Assembly: GCF_026745355.1 (NCBI RefSeq)
Contig: NC_079202.1
Coordinates: forward strand, 61,076,622-61,140,621
Origin: Beta vulgaris subsp. vulgaris
Taxonomy: Eukaryota; Streptophyta; Magnoliopsida; Caryophyllales; Amaranthaceae
DNA length: 64,000 nucleotides
Direction: 5' to 3'
Made by a program: the position numbers and the translations under genes
Shown: positions 33,978-45,430 of the stretch, piece by piece
Position numbering within the stretch: the first letter of the stretch is position 1
Layout: every line of letters starts with the position of its first letter
Notes under the pieces: model-generated
What the model was told of the DNA's origin: nothing
Seen by the model: only the letters and a program-made list of their open reading frames with translations
Databases searched by the model: none

Positions 33978-34318
33978 ACCAGTCCCAACCTGATTATCAG
34001 CAGAACTGAAGTAGTAATATAGACCACCATGTTTCTTACCACTTGCAATGATTTGCTTCTTATATTGGTCCTGAAAATAGCAAGCATCACTTGTAAACTA
34101 CACCAAGATACCAGCAGATTCTACTAACTTGCTTACAGAAAGCAAATTATGTTTAAAACCTTCTACTAATAATACATTGTGTATTATTAGGTTTTTATTC
34201 AATATGACACTGCCAGTCATTTTCTACACATCTATGTGAACCATCAGGTAAGCCTACTCTGATTTCTTTCTACAACATTACTTTGTTTATCAACAATCTA
34301 TCATCAAATACCATGTGA

Positions 34319-35602
34319 TCACATGCCCCAGAATCCAGAATCCACAATCCAAACATGAGCAATATTATGACTCAAAGCAGAGAATGAGTGTTTAAGATTA
34401 TTACCTGCACAGCTAGCAAAAGAAGCATTACTGTGACCACTTTGCTTGCCTTGCATAGCTTTCATCACTTCCTGACATATTGTACTCAGCATATCTTGAT
34501 TAATATGATTCCCACCATGATTCATATCCCCAGAATTATCATCAAGAGGAGTATTAGGCTGTCCATCTTGAGATATATGAACATTAGCTGCAAACTTCTT
34601 GCCTCCAGAATTATAGCCACCTTTGTTACCAAACATTCCAGAAACACCAGCCTTAGCAGACTTAATGGCATTATACCATTCAGGATATCCAATTATCTTG
34701 AAGCACTGCTCAATAGTGTGACCTTTGCCTCCACAGTGATCACATTTTTTATCCATTTTCTCCTTCTTCCAATCTCTCTTTCCTTGGAATTTCTGTGTTC
34801 CAGTCATCATACCTCCATGATTAAACCTTTGTGCAGCCATAGCACTGCTTTCAGTAACTTCCAAAGCACCTGAAATCTCTTTCTGTTTCTCAATTTGCTG
34901 AGTAATTGAGAAAGCTCGATTTATAGTAGGCAGAGGTTCCATTGATAACATGTTTGTAATAGTGTTGTCAAAACCACTATTCAAACCTAACAAGAATTGC
35001 ATTAACTTGTCCTCATCATCAAGATCTGTCAATCTTTTAAGAAATTGACAGCTACATTTGCTTAAGGCACCACATTCACAACTTGGAAAAACTCTTAAAG
35101 ATTTGAGTTCATCCCACAGCTTCTTAATTCTTCCATAATATGCAATTATCGTCATATTTTCTTGCCTTAATCCATCAATTTCCTTCTTTAATTGATAGAT
35201 CAAAGGTCCATTGGTCTGACCAAATCTTTCACGCAATTCTTTCCATAGTTCAGCAGAATTATTGATATAAGCAAAATCATCAGCAATCTGAGAGTTCATG
35301 GAACTGAGAATCCAACTTGTAACCATGTAATCAGCTCTATTCCATCTAGAATAGTCTTTGTGAGTAATTGCAGGTATAGGTATTATTTCAGTTATAAAAC
35401 CTTCTTTGTTCTTAGCAATAAGTGCTCGTCTAACATTTTTACTCCACCTATTATAATTCGTTCCATTGAATGTAGCAGAAACAAGAGAAGCAGTAGGATT
35501 GTCCGAATTCGAGATAAAGAGAGGATCACAATTACCTCTATGGTTCGATTTTTGGACATTTTCTTCATTGATTCGAGTAGAATTCACAACCGAATCCGCC
35601 AT
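34319..35602 (-). CDS. Copia gag region (427 aa)
   Basis: The frame starts at a Met about 150 bases after the primer site, as expected for gag. An N-terminal retrotransposon capsid-type region contains FNGTNYNRWSKNVRRAL (about 45-61) and WILSSMNSQIADDFAY. A CCHC zinc knuckle, C287-C290-H295-C300, is followed by GYPEWY. Near the C-terminus the frame enters the protease motif as WIVDSG, then shifts because of a 7-bp tandem duplication and stops at TGA (34319-34321). The capsid part itself shows no break. Confidence 0.9.
   Translation of the reverse strand: MADSVVNSTRINEENVQKSNHRGNCDPLFISNSDNPTASLVSATFNGTNYNRWSKNVRRALIAKNKEGFITEIIPIPAITHKDYSRWNRADYMVTSWILSSMNSQIADDFAYINNSAELWKELRERFGQTNGPLIYQLKKEIDGLRQENMTIIAYYGRIKKLWDELKSLRVFPSCECGALSKCSCQFLKRLTDLDDEDKLMQFLLGLNSGFDNTITNMLSMEPLPTINRAFSITQQIEKQKEISGALEVTESSAMAAQRFNHGGMMTGTQKFQGKRDWKKEKMDKKCDHCGGKGHTIEQCFKIIGYPEWYNAIKSAKAGVSGMFGNKGGYNSGGKKFAANVHISQDGQPNTPLDDNSGDMNHGGNHINQDMLSTICQEVMKAMQGKQSGHSNASFASCAGNNLKHSFSALSHNIAHVWIVDSGFWGM
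34330..34343 (-). repeat. 7-bp tandem duplication in the protease active site
   Basis: AGAATCC occurs twice in tandem on the plus strand, which places an extra 7 bases exactly at the DSG codons of the aspartic protease and shifts the frame. Confidence 0.85.
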
Positions 35603-35753
35603 TATACACTTCAGAAAGGTTCAAGAAACCAAGATTATCTTCAATTTCAGAATAATTTGCAAATTTAATATTGCAAACAACAATTACGATCGAATTCTAC
35701 AGATTTCAATCGCAATTAAGCTAATAAACCTCAATCTCACGAACGAGATTGTG

Positions 35754-35765
35754 GCTCTGATACCA
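35754..35765 (-). other. Primer-binding site for initiator tRNA-Met
   Basis: TGGTATCAGAGC on the minus strand, directly adjacent to the 5' LTR. It is complementary to the 3' end of plant initiator methionine tRNA, the usual copia primer. Confidence 0.95.
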
Positions 35766-35953
35766 TATAAGCAGAAGAAACACAGAAGGAATGTGTTTTA
35801 TTTCAGAGAGAAAGAAGACTCAATGAGTCAGATATTACAGCAATAGAAAAGTTAGTTAAGAGCTAGTATAAAACCCCTATTTATACAACTAACTCTATAA
35901 CAATATATGTTGACTCAGCAAACACTAGTAATAATTATGGTAAATAACTTATA
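35766..35953 (-). repeat. 5' LTR of the copia element
   Basis: 188 bp, colinear with the 3' LTR with five single-base differences and no gaps. Terminal TATAAG...CTTATA is kept in both. The TATA-like box differs by one base between the two LTRs. Confidence 0.95.
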
Positions 35954-35958
35954 CATGG

Positions 35959-37081
35959 GCACACCGCACATATGATCCATATCTCACTCGTCACATGAGT
36001 AATGTTATTCAGTGTATCATCTTCTTAGGTTAACAACACAAAGAAAACGAAGGGGGTATTATTCTAAATCATTTTTTCAAATAGAAAAGAAAAAAGAATC
36101 TAATGGGTTGTAACTAGAATTACACTGGGTTATCTTTTCATCATAAGTTATGATGATGTCTAGTGTAGATATTACTGAAAAATGTTATTTTCCTGTCAAA
36201 AAAATATATAGTACGAGTAATGTGTTATCACACAACATAAAATTTATTCCTGTATGAGACTTGCAATTGCATGTAGTTGTCTAGTAGGTAGCGTCGGCGC
36301 TAGCGCCCATTTGCTATTATAGCAGGTTATATCTTGAATCAAGCCTTGTACTTCCTTGTATTCGGGTAACATAAATAAGAAGTCTTTACCTCCTAAGATA
36401 AATATTCGTCCAAAGATCAATCATTTGCAATCAACTAAGCATAATGTCATGAATCTTTAGATTAGAGTCATTAGACTAATTGGTACATACCCCCAAAAAG
36501 GATTTGACTAATTGGTACATACCCCTAAAAAATTACTAGATGACTAATTAGAATACAACTTTGAGAGAAGACTATCTCTTGATTAATTAAAGTCTTCATA
36601 TTCTAGTATATTTTTCTTGCTTCAAATTAGGACAATAGTGTCATCTATTATAATTTTGTTTAACAAATTAAGGGAATAATATCACCTCCTATTTTTTGGT
36701 ATTCACTTCCTACTTGTATGTGCTTGGAAAGAGAGATTTCCTTATAATTATATCCCTCCCTACTCTCAGCGTTGAATTGTGTATCTGATTTAACTGACCT
36801 GCAACAGGTGCTAATCCATTAAGATTATTCTTCTTACTAAAGGGTTTCCAATGGAGATCCCCAAAAAAATGACTTTATTGATCTCATCCTTTATTGCTGG
36901 TTCCTGGTCGGTAGGGAAATAGAATTTGGACGAACAAAAAATTATAGATATTATTTGGCATCATAATTTATATGCGAAATATAGTGAAAAATATGGAAAC
37001 AATATCATCAATCTTCTAAATGTTGTGTTATTATAAATTATATACGTGCAAATCCGAATTAAGATTTATTAGAATATTATA
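35959..37081. other. Intergenic DNA
   Basis: No gene seen. A two-copy direct repeat (GACTAATTGGTACATACCCC, period about 33) lies at 36474-36530. GGCGCTAGCGCC near 36295-36308 is a 12-base palindrome without context. Confidence 0.5.
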
Positions 37082-37083
37082 TA

Positions 37084-37330
37084 CTTTCTCTATTTCTTTT
37101 TAAGTGCAAAGTTTTGGATTTTGCACTTTTCGTACACCTCACTATAATTATATTTTTTTTTACTAATATATAAAAACAAAAATGATCATATAAAATATGG
37201 TTAGATTTGTTTCAATGAATATTTTCTAATATCAATTTTTTAAAACTTTTACAAATACATAAATGATCAAAATTATGTATCGACAAGCGTAAAAGTTAAA
37301 GTATTGCACTTATTTAAAAACGTAGGTTAG
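37084..37330. mobile_element. Stowaway-like MITE, degenerate
   Basis: CTTTCTCTATTTCTTTTTAA and continuing AGTGCAA pair imperfectly with TTGCACTTATTTAAAAACG near the right end. TA lies at each side. Confidence 0.6.
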
Positions 37331-37332
37331 TA

Positions 37333-37972
37333 CTTAGTAATATACTAGTGTGAGTGTCATTATTTTTGTTTCTTGTTCCTTCACTCTTGTACTGCCATAT
37401 GATCCAATAGTTGAGGCCAATGGAAAGACGAATTTCAATGGAAGTCATGTCATTGCTCCATGACTACTTCCATAAATGATGAATAAGCTAAGTTAAACGC
37501 CTTATAATAATGTTTTACCTAATCTTGAATAGTATACACTCTCTCTACGTTGTTGGTGATTGTTGCATTTGAATATCGTGCAAATATTAAACTTTCTAAT
37601 CATCAATAATAGAGTGCAGCAGAGAACTTTAGTTTCTTCTTTATCCGATTTTTAATGTGTTGTAAGTATTTCTATTAGTATAATATCATAACCAATCAAG
37701 TGGAATAAAACCAAAAAAGCTGATCTTACATATCACCATCTGTATGCCCACTTTTTTTTATTCTCTATAATAAGCACACACCTTATACTCAAGCTCTTAT
37801 CACCTAACCTTAATGATTTATAGTATCTATTTTTCAAGAACAAAAAAAAAGACATATATTTCATAAAATGTCCAAGTCAAGAAAACGCACCGTACAACGG
37901 TACAAGGCTATAACAAATCAATCTTCATAGCTTATACTTGCATCAAGTACCCAACTAACTATAGATAGTGGA
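37333..37972. other. Intergenic DNA
   Basis: Nothing supported. Confidence 0.5.
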
Positions 37973-38147
37973 GTTTGTCTTGTAAGAGACCGCCTACTTT
38001 TTAAATTAAAATTAGGCAATGCTAAGCCCAATATTAAAGCCCAATAGTGACTAGATTAATTTATTTCGGTCACTAGTTTAATCCATTTAGTTACTAGGTC
38101 TACTTTTATATTAAAATTAGACCGTCTCTTTTAATAATTTTTGTAGA
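37973..38147 (+). mobile_element. MITE family X, copy 2
   Basis: Same order of blocks as 44056-44237 and the inverted copy at 28208: CTTGTAAGAGACCGCCTACT, TTAAATTAAAATTAGGCAAT, GTCACTAGTTTAAT and AATTAGACCGTCTC. Confidence 0.65.
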
Positions 38148-38215
38148 TGGTGATACTAGATAAACCCAACGAAGAAAATGGACATATACCATTAACAATG
38201 TGAACGAAATACAAT

Positions 38216-38342
38216 TTCTTTTTTTTATTCATATGAGGCAGAAGACAATATAAAGTACAAAGAAGGAGATGGAATTATTCGAACATGTAACCTATAGTTT
38301 ACAACACATCAATCTTAACCACTAAGTCAAGACATCCTTGGT
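38216..38342 (-). mobile_element. tRNA-derived SINE
   Basis: 127 bp. On the minus strand: TGACTTAGTGGTTAAGATT (A box), TACATGTTCGAATAATTCC (B box), then an A tract. It is flanked by the perfect 18-bp duplication ATGTGAACGAAATACAAT at 38198-38215 and 38343-38360. Same family as 9478, 17023 and 40048. Confidence 0.9.
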
Positions 38343-38700
38343 ATGTGAACGAAATACAATGGATGACCCTAATCACCGTACCCCTATTCACTTAATTATA
38401 AAAGTTAATATGTTAGTACTTGTAATACTTCCCTACCCGTTAAAAAAAAATACTTCCCTTGCATAGATGAAGTATAAAGTAATTATTACGTCCCCTTATC
38501 ACCTAACTTTATTATATTTATTTTTTACAAAAAATGAAAATATTCACATAAATTAGATAGGTTATGGTTGTAAAAATTTCAAATAAGTGAATTTTATGTC
38601 AAAACACACCCCTAAGACAATTAATCTTCACAATTTATGATTTTGTACCCAACTATGGATTGTCATATCATATAAATCCAACTTTAAAAAATGGACCTAC

Positions 38701-38704
<4 letters not shown>

Positions 38705-38737
<33 letters not shown>

Positions 38738-38739
38738 TA

Positions 38740-38771
<32 letters not shown>
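38705..38771. repeat. AT dinucleotide microsatellite
   Basis: Nearly pure (AT)n over about 67 bases with two small interruptions. Confidence 0.95.
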
Positions 38772-38816
38772 GAACAAAATACAATAATGAATTACTCTAA
38801 TCACTTCCCCAGTCAA

Positions 38817-39075
38817 TCTACACTAATGTATTAAAAGGTTTCTTAATCAAGAAACAGCGCCACATGAGGCTCTCCTTAGTTGTTTTAACACATGATTCAT
38901 ATACAACAAAAAGAAATAGTAAACGCATTAGGATTTGATACCATAACTTTCAAGTTTATATACTAAAGTATTAACCATTAAATTAACCACATGATATTTG
39001 GTGATATCATTCTAAAGTAAATTATTAATAATGTAACTATAAGTACACGGTGTATAGCTCGGGCCTACAAGCTAG
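38817..39075 (+). mobile_element. Small non-autonomous Helitron
   Basis: 259 bp from TCTACACTAATGTATTAAAAGG to CTAG, inserted between A (38816) and T (39076). A GC-richer GCTCGGGCC stretch precedes the end. It is colinear with 43157-43419 (GCCACATGAGG against GCCACGTGGCG, and the shared phrase AAGTTTATATACTAAAGT or a close form). Confidence 0.75.
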
Positions 39076-39076
39076 T

Positions 39077-40029
39077 TAATTATAAAGGTGGGTATGTTAA
39101 TGCTTGTAATACTTCTCTTACATATAGATGAAGTACTATATGATACTGTTTGCAAGCAAGTCCTTTATAGTAATTATTGTGTGCGAAATTACAATCTACC
39201 ATATGGAAAAAGCATTACTGTTTATCAACCTACTTTCTCATCTTTTTAATTTGATGTCTCAATTTACTTGATTTCAAGCAAGAAGAAACTGAAGAAACAT
39301 TAGAAAAATCTTAAACAATAGTGATCATTTTGTATATTTTAAGGCTTTTTTTAAAAAAAAAAAATTATCGATTATTATCAATTATATATGTGTATTATTT
39401 TGATTTAAGATGCATGGGTGCTAGTATTGGTACAGCTAAGTTAGTAAGATTAGATTAGATTAATAGCCAAGCATTTTAGTTGGTTGGTTGGTCCCCTCTT
39501 TAAACAATAACATAATTTCCATCATTAAAAAACCAATAACATAATTATGGGCAATTTTAATTTGTGTATTTGCAAATTTGAGTTGTCCTTGACTGACCAA
39601 TGTCTAAGAAGTGATATGCTTGCTTACTTTAAGAAGTGGCAAAAGTTACCTAATTTGACCAATCCTTTTGCCAGTTTGTGAGGGTTTCGTGGTGCATGAA
39701 TCATGAAATACTTCATATGAGAGTAGTTGTCTTATTGTTATACTCCTCTTCTCTTTTCTATTGTTTTTTGTTTTGTTTTGTTTTGGGTGCGTCTTCTACT
39801 GTTTAATTGGATTTATATATGCACATTGTCTCCCTTTACTTATACTGAGTTGGGTTTTCTTTTTTAGATGGTAATATGATATGATATGCTTCCTTTTTTT
39901 AGTTTTTTGTTGAGGATTAACTGTCACTCCAGGAGATTTGAGTGGTATATTTAAGTGGTACACTATCGTACTAACTACTAATCATATAACAATCATAGAG
40001 ATTTACTACTTTATAAAAGTATAGGACTA
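39077..40029. other. Intergenic DNA
   Basis: Nothing supported beyond simple T-rich runs. Confidence 0.5.
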
Positions 40030-40047
40030 TTTTCTAACCATTACTTT

Positions 40048-40162
40048 TTTTATCCATATTAGTCATAAATGCAGTGTGAAAAAAGAAATGGAGAATTCGA
40101 ACTTGTGACCTATTGTTCACAATACCTCAATTTTAACCAAGAAGCCAAGACATTTTTGATCT
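40048..40162 (-). mobile_element. tRNA-derived SINE
   Basis: 115 bp. On the minus strand: TGGCTTCTTGGTTAAAATT (A box), CACAAGTTCGAATTC (B box), then the tail. The flanking 18-bp repeats TTTTCTAACCATTACTTT (40030-40047) and TTTTCTAACAATTACTTT (40163-40180) differ at one position. Confidence 0.85.
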
Positions 40163-40180
40163 TTTTCTAACAATTACTTT

Positions 40181-42867
40181 AGTGTAAAAATGATGGAGTA
40201 AAGGCTAAAGCTACACGTGTCAGTTTTCATATAGTGATCTTTTTCATCATATAGTCACATCTCACCTTTTTATAATCTAATATTATATTAATTTGAGTTG
40301 TTCCTGTACAAGCACCCCCATCCAAAGGCTCATTACAATCATGTACTCCAACCCCCTTCCCTAAATAGTAAATATTGGGTTTGTTAGTTATTTAAGGAAT
40401 TGTATTTTATATTATCACAAAAGCAAAAGTAAAATGTTTATATAGACTTGGTACACACTAAATATAGTATGGACGTAATATTAGTACATGTGATTTTGTG
40501 TAAAAAAAGGGGGTCACTATGTTAAAAAAAAAATAGATATAAAAAAAGAGTAGATATAGATAGTAAAATGTGACAATGTAAGAAAAAGGTTACTACGTTA
40601 TGGAGTAAAGAGTAACTTTCATTATTAAACTAATGTAAGAAAGGGTCATCGATCATCGTATGGAAAAAAATTATCATTATATTGGATAATGGCAAATTAG
40701 TGTAGCTTTAATTTATGAAAGATGAAGAAAAAGGTCACATCTATGTCACGTGAGTGACTTTGATCCACGCTAATATTTATATGGACCAAGTCCACGCAAT
40801 AGTAATTGACTTTCCAAAGTTTTTTATAAATGATTTAGTTAAGCGAAAATATATGATATAAGATACCTTGGCTTGAACTATGATTTGTTATCATTTGGCA
40901 ATCAACTGTTGAACTTTGATAATTGGTAAATTACTTAATTTGGTTGCCTAATAAGTGATATTATTATTGGATCCCTGACTATTTTCACTAGTGGTATATA
41001 GTGTTGCCTTTCCGGAAAAAGCTCGAGAATCAAACCTGCAATATGTGCCTGTTTATAGATACCCCAGCCCAGGCCCATATGTGCCTCTTTATATATACAG
41101 TATATAACAAAAAAGGAATAGTTTTGATAGTTTTTTTTTGTATTACTCGCTTTAGTTAGATACTTGTACAATTTATCACATTTAATTCAATTAATTAATT
41201 TAGAATTATATTACATTTATAATGAAAGTCAAAACTAACAATTACATATCAAATTGAATCAAATAAAAATACTTTGGTAAAATCAGTGGTTACCTAAAAG
41301 TTATTACTCACTCGGTTCATTTTTGTTTTTCCTACTTGGAACTTTTATGTGGGACAAAAAAATCCAAGTAGGTACAAAGAGATATAATAGGACTAAGTTT
41401 TTCATTTTTTTGGTTGCAAGTTCTAACCATAATCTTTTATTTTTTGAAAAAATACCTAATATAATTGGCTATTACACAATCATCCATTATTTATCAAACA
41501 AGACCTATACAAATTAATGGTTCAAATAATATTCACTAAAAATAAATATTAATATAGGAAAATTCAATTTAATATAGGAAAAAATAGACATTAATAATTA
41601 TTATCCAAATTAGTATTATCCGCTTTTTCTTACAAGAGGTCAACATCTTTTTCCTCTATATTGGTGCATTCATTTGTATTTTGGTTTGTTATGTGCAACT
41701 TGATTTCAACTTTAATATGAATCAATGAAATACGAAAATTCGAAGGTATGTGCACCTTTTTATCTGTGTGTATGGTACAAAATGGCACCGTACGCACCTT
41801 TAACGAACTGAATGAAATATGATTACTTGAAAGAGCCTAAAATAATGGAAGGAATTGGAGGATTTCTAAAGATTACACGGTTTAAAGCTAGTATTTATAA
41901 TATTATATTTTTCTACATATCCTAGCTTGGAGTTGAAAATGTCACAAAATCTCCATCTCAAATCTCAACTCAAGTTAACACTTAACAATTAAAATTGTGC
42001 TTTCTTTACTCAACTTTTTTTTTTTTGCATTTAGTTTTCCACGTTAATGTTAGTACTTTTGAGGTGGAACAAAGAGAGTAGTATACTGTATATACACCAT
42101 CCATCTTCAAAAACTTGTCATATGGTCGTATAACATGTGAACACGCAATCCAAAATATGTATTTTAGGAACAAACATAATTGCTCATGCACTCACTGTAG
42201 GATCTCAAGTGTTTTTTTGTTCCAATTGATTCTTTGGTAAGGAAAGACCTCTTTGATCATGCTTAAGAATTAAGATGGATGTCGTTTTACCTTCTATAAA
42301 CAGCGCGCTGTTATGGACATCATAGATATTGCATCTGTCTTCAAGAACTTGTCATGTTTAATGTTTTAAATCATAAACTAGTTCTTATCTCGGACAATTC
42401 TCCTCGGATTACTTACCAATGTGTGTTTGAAGTGTAAATCAAAAACTTGAGAGAAGTGCAAAAAATAGTTGTAAATATTGACAGCGCATTGGCGCTCAGG
42501 AAATGATCTTTCAGTGCCTAGCTATTAAATTTTCTACTTAGTAAATAATAATATGAATTGTTCATCAATATAACCCGCGATTTTGAGAGAGTACATATAA
42601 TTACTCACAAATTATATAATACAATCTTGTTTTTGAAATTTAGGTTAATGTGTAAAAATAAAACCGATAATTCAATGGTGCAATAGTATTAACAACGGAG
42701 GTTATAAAATTTTGAAGAGCTTTTTTTTTAAAAAAATATAAGAGTATTGAGAGATAGAAGATGGTATTATTATAATTAGCTTGATGAGTGTTGATATATA
42801 CACTTGTATTTAATTGTTTTAAATATAGAAATATTATGTCTTCAAATGTATTTTTTCCTACAAGACC
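40181..42867. other. AT-rich intergenic DNA
   Basis: No gene or bounded transposon in 2.7 kb. Frames such as 40935-41171 and 42006-42191 (minus) show no domain. Confidence 0.55.
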
Positions 42868-42869
42868 AA

Positions 42870-42990
42870 CATGAGATTTTAGAGTAGTTGATTAGTGCAT
42901 TAATATCTCAAATGAGAGGTTATGGGTTCAAATCTTGAAACACACATTTTTATTGTTTAGTGTCTCATTTAATTGTGTGGGGGAGGGGAA
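42870..42990 (+). mobile_element. tRNA-like SINE candidate
   Basis: AGTTGATTAGTGCATTAATA followed by GGGTTCAAATCTTG gives A- and B-box-like motifs at tRNA-like spacing. The 3' end is unclear. Confidence 0.4.
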
Positions 42991-43156
42991 TACATGTGGC
43001 AACATGACATGTTTTTGCTTTGGGTTTTAGATATAGATATAGATTTATACACTCTTGACCGTAAAGTCTCACTAATAATATAAATATTATTATTTAGTGC
43101 ATATATATATATATATATTCTATTTTACTAATATGTAATGAAGAATATTTATGATA

Positions 43157-43419
43157 TCTATACTAATATATTAAAAGGCGTGCGTAAATGAGGAACGGTG
43201 CCACGTGGCGTTCTCCCTATGGAGTTTTAGTCCATATAATCCATGTACAATAAAAAAATTAGAAATTGCATAGTATAGGTTTTGATCCCATGACCTCAAG
43301 TTTATGTACTAAAATTTTAACCACTAGACCAAGTAGTATTTAGTGTTATCATATCAAAGTACAATATTAATAAATAAAAAATTTTCTTACCCGGGGAATA
43401 GCCCGGGCTTAATAACTAG
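43157..43419 (+). mobile_element. Small non-autonomous Helitron
   Basis: 263 bp from TCTATACTAATATATTAAAAGG to CTAG (43416-43419), inserted between A and T. A strong hairpin, CCCGGG-GAATAG-CCCGGG (about 43391-43408), stands just before the end. It is the same family as 38817 and 44832. Confidence 0.85.
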
Positions 43420-43420
43420 T

Positions 43421-44055
43421 TAATACTTTTAAAGCTAAGTAATTCTTTGAGAATGTGATAGTCAAATTGGACAATTAATTGAGGAAGATGGAAGTAAATA
43501 ACATAACTACTCCGTCGGTTGTAAAGTAAAAAATTTACCTAAATATATAATCAATAACAATTACAAAGAACATAAATTAAAAATTAATAAACTTACCGCG
43601 AAAAAAAGAGTATAACTCATCTTTTTATTTTCGATTTCATAATTGTCGTAGTCAAGATGTTATATATTCAAGTGAAACAATTAAACCTGATGAGAAAAAG
43701 TAAGCATAAACCAACTTCTCCAATCCTATATTTTGTAATAATAAATTATAAGTACAAATTTATTTTTACATTATATTAATATTTTTTACAATTACAAATA
43801 TTAATATTAATACTAATATATATTGATATATGCATCGCATGCATACAAAGCTAGTTGAATATCAAAAGTATGAGGTAACATAAAATTGACATCTAGAACT
43901 CCAAATACTAGCAAAAAGCAACCATCTTTCAATTTAATTTTTTACATAAAAGAGAAAGAAAAAAGAAAAGTTGTTGTGATACAACCAAAACTATCTTCAT
44001 TCTTCAACATATATACACTAGAAAAATAGATACTTCCACTGCTTATCATTTTGAG
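43421..44055. other. Intergenic DNA
   Basis: Nothing supported. Confidence 0.5.
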
Positions 44056-44237
44056 TTCGTCTTGTAAGAGACCGCCTACTTTTAAATTAAAATTAGGCAA
44101 TGGTAAATCCAATATTAAAAATAGAATAAGCTCAATAGTAACTAGGTTAATTTCTTTCAGTCACTAGTTTAATTTATTTAGTGACTAGGTCTATTTTTAT
44201 ATTAAAATTAGACCATTTCTTTTAATAATTTTTGTAT
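44056..44237 (+). mobile_element. MITE family X, copy 3
   Basis: Closely similar to 37973-38147, with the extra phrase AAAATAGAATAAGCTC in the middle. Confidence 0.65.
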
Positions 44238-44831
44238 CTTTATGCTAAGTTGGTGTTTCTCTTGGGTGCATTTTTCTTACTTTATTGTATTAGTCCCTAA
44301 GAAACCGGAAGAGTCGTTATCAATTTATTATTAGGGGCGTCATTACTCATTAGTAGCTAATGGAAGGAGATTATCTCCGCTTAATTGGTGATGTGGGACT
44401 CCACGTTCAATGAGAAACTACTCTAATCTAATCTTATACTACTATTAATCAATCTTAAGCAACGCATCAATGCAAGTTTCTTTCTCACTTTTTCTAAAAC
44501 TTTACATGAATCGAAACGTATCTTTTTATTTGGTCGTATTAGTCAAGACTCAAGATAGATACTGTAGTAGAAAATGCTATATTACTGGAATATTGGTAGT
44601 GTAGACTTGTAGTGTTTACTTTTAATGTTAGCCAAAGATCTTGTATAGTACTATTAGGTTTGTTGCATACAACAAATTTAGTCTTCTAATAATAGATTAA
44701 AGTCAAAACATAGTGATATTTATAGTCAACTTTTATTTTCACGCTAAGTCACTTGAGTGATATGAAGTATGAACCAATTGTTTTTACTAGACCGCATAAG
44801 ACATGAATGTTTGACTAGCTAAACCATTAGA
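44238..44831. other. Intergenic DNA
   Basis: Nothing supported. Confidence 0.5.
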
Positions 44832-45430
44832 TCTTTATTAATATATTAAAAGGTGTTACTAAATAAATATTTGTGTTACATGGCGCTATTTTTTAGAGTC
44901 GTGATTTTGGTCATGTGTTGGTAAATGACTTTTTAATTGTCTTTTGGCTTTACAATTTGGTTAAACAGTCAAAAAAGTGTTTGGTTATTGGCTTTTTAGT
45001 TGGCTGAAAAACTGGCTTTTAAGTCAAAATTAAAAAGTTGTCTGTAGTAGCTTTTTGGAATGACTTTTGACTTGTTGGCCCACAAACTCTCTAATAAACA
45101 GTCAACAACTACAACTAATTTTACCAAACAATTTTGCAAATAGCTGGCTTGAACAGCCAACTCAAAAAGCCAATCCATACCGTCAATGCTTTATGCTTCC
45201 AACCAGTCAAACAAGTCAACTAAAACAGCCAACATCCAAATGCCAAACAATCCCAAATGTACTCCATATATAATAAATTTTTTAAAATGCATGGTATAAG
45301 ATATCCCATGACTTCAAACTTATATACTAAAGTCTTAAGCACCAGAGGAAGTAATATTTAGTGTCATAATTTTAAAGTAAAATGAAAATTATGATTAATC
45401 CGAAGCATAACATGGGCCCGAAAACTCGTT
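44832..45430 (+). mobile_element. Degenerate Helitron interrupted by a MITE
   Basis: The start TCTTTATTAATATATTAAAAGG matches the Helitrons at 38817 and 43157. The right part repeats their tail order (ACTTCAAACTTATATACTAAAGT, GGGCCCG) and ends at a changed CTCG in place of CTAG. The family is only about 260 bp long, so the extra 340 bases at 44915-45255 are a later insertion. Confidence 0.65.
44915..45255. mobile_element. Foldback MITE nested in the Helitron
   Basis: Long imperfect inverted repeats: GTGTTTGGTTATTGGCTTTT and GTTGGCTG on the left, matched by CAGCCAACATCC and AAATGCCAAACAATCCC on the right. Several GGCTTTT / CAGTCAAC phrases recur. Possibly hAT type; the target duplication was not resolved. 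Confidence 0.6.

Larger units (their letters stand above)
30908..35953 (-). mobile_element. Complete but inactivated Ty1/copia retrotransposon
   Basis: 5046 bp on the minus strand, flanked by the 5-bp duplication CATGG (30903-30907 and 35954-35958). Parts in transcription order: 5' LTR 35766-35953, tRNA-Met type primer site touching the LTR, gag with a zinc knuckle, a damaged protease motif, integrase, reverse transcriptase and RNase H, a polypurine tract, and 3' LTR 30908-31095. Integrase before reverse transcriptase fixes the superfamily as Ty1/copia. The LTRs differ at 5 of 188 positions (about 2.7%), a recent insertion on the order of one to two million years under commonly used plant rates. 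Frame breaks in the protease and integrase regions, and a frame change before the reverse transcriptase, make self-mobilisation unlikely. Confidence 0.97.

Noticed and set aside
34388..34873. 161-residue plus-strand frame over copia gag
   Set aside because: It is antisense to the gag frame, which has a clear zinc knuckle; no domain on this strand.
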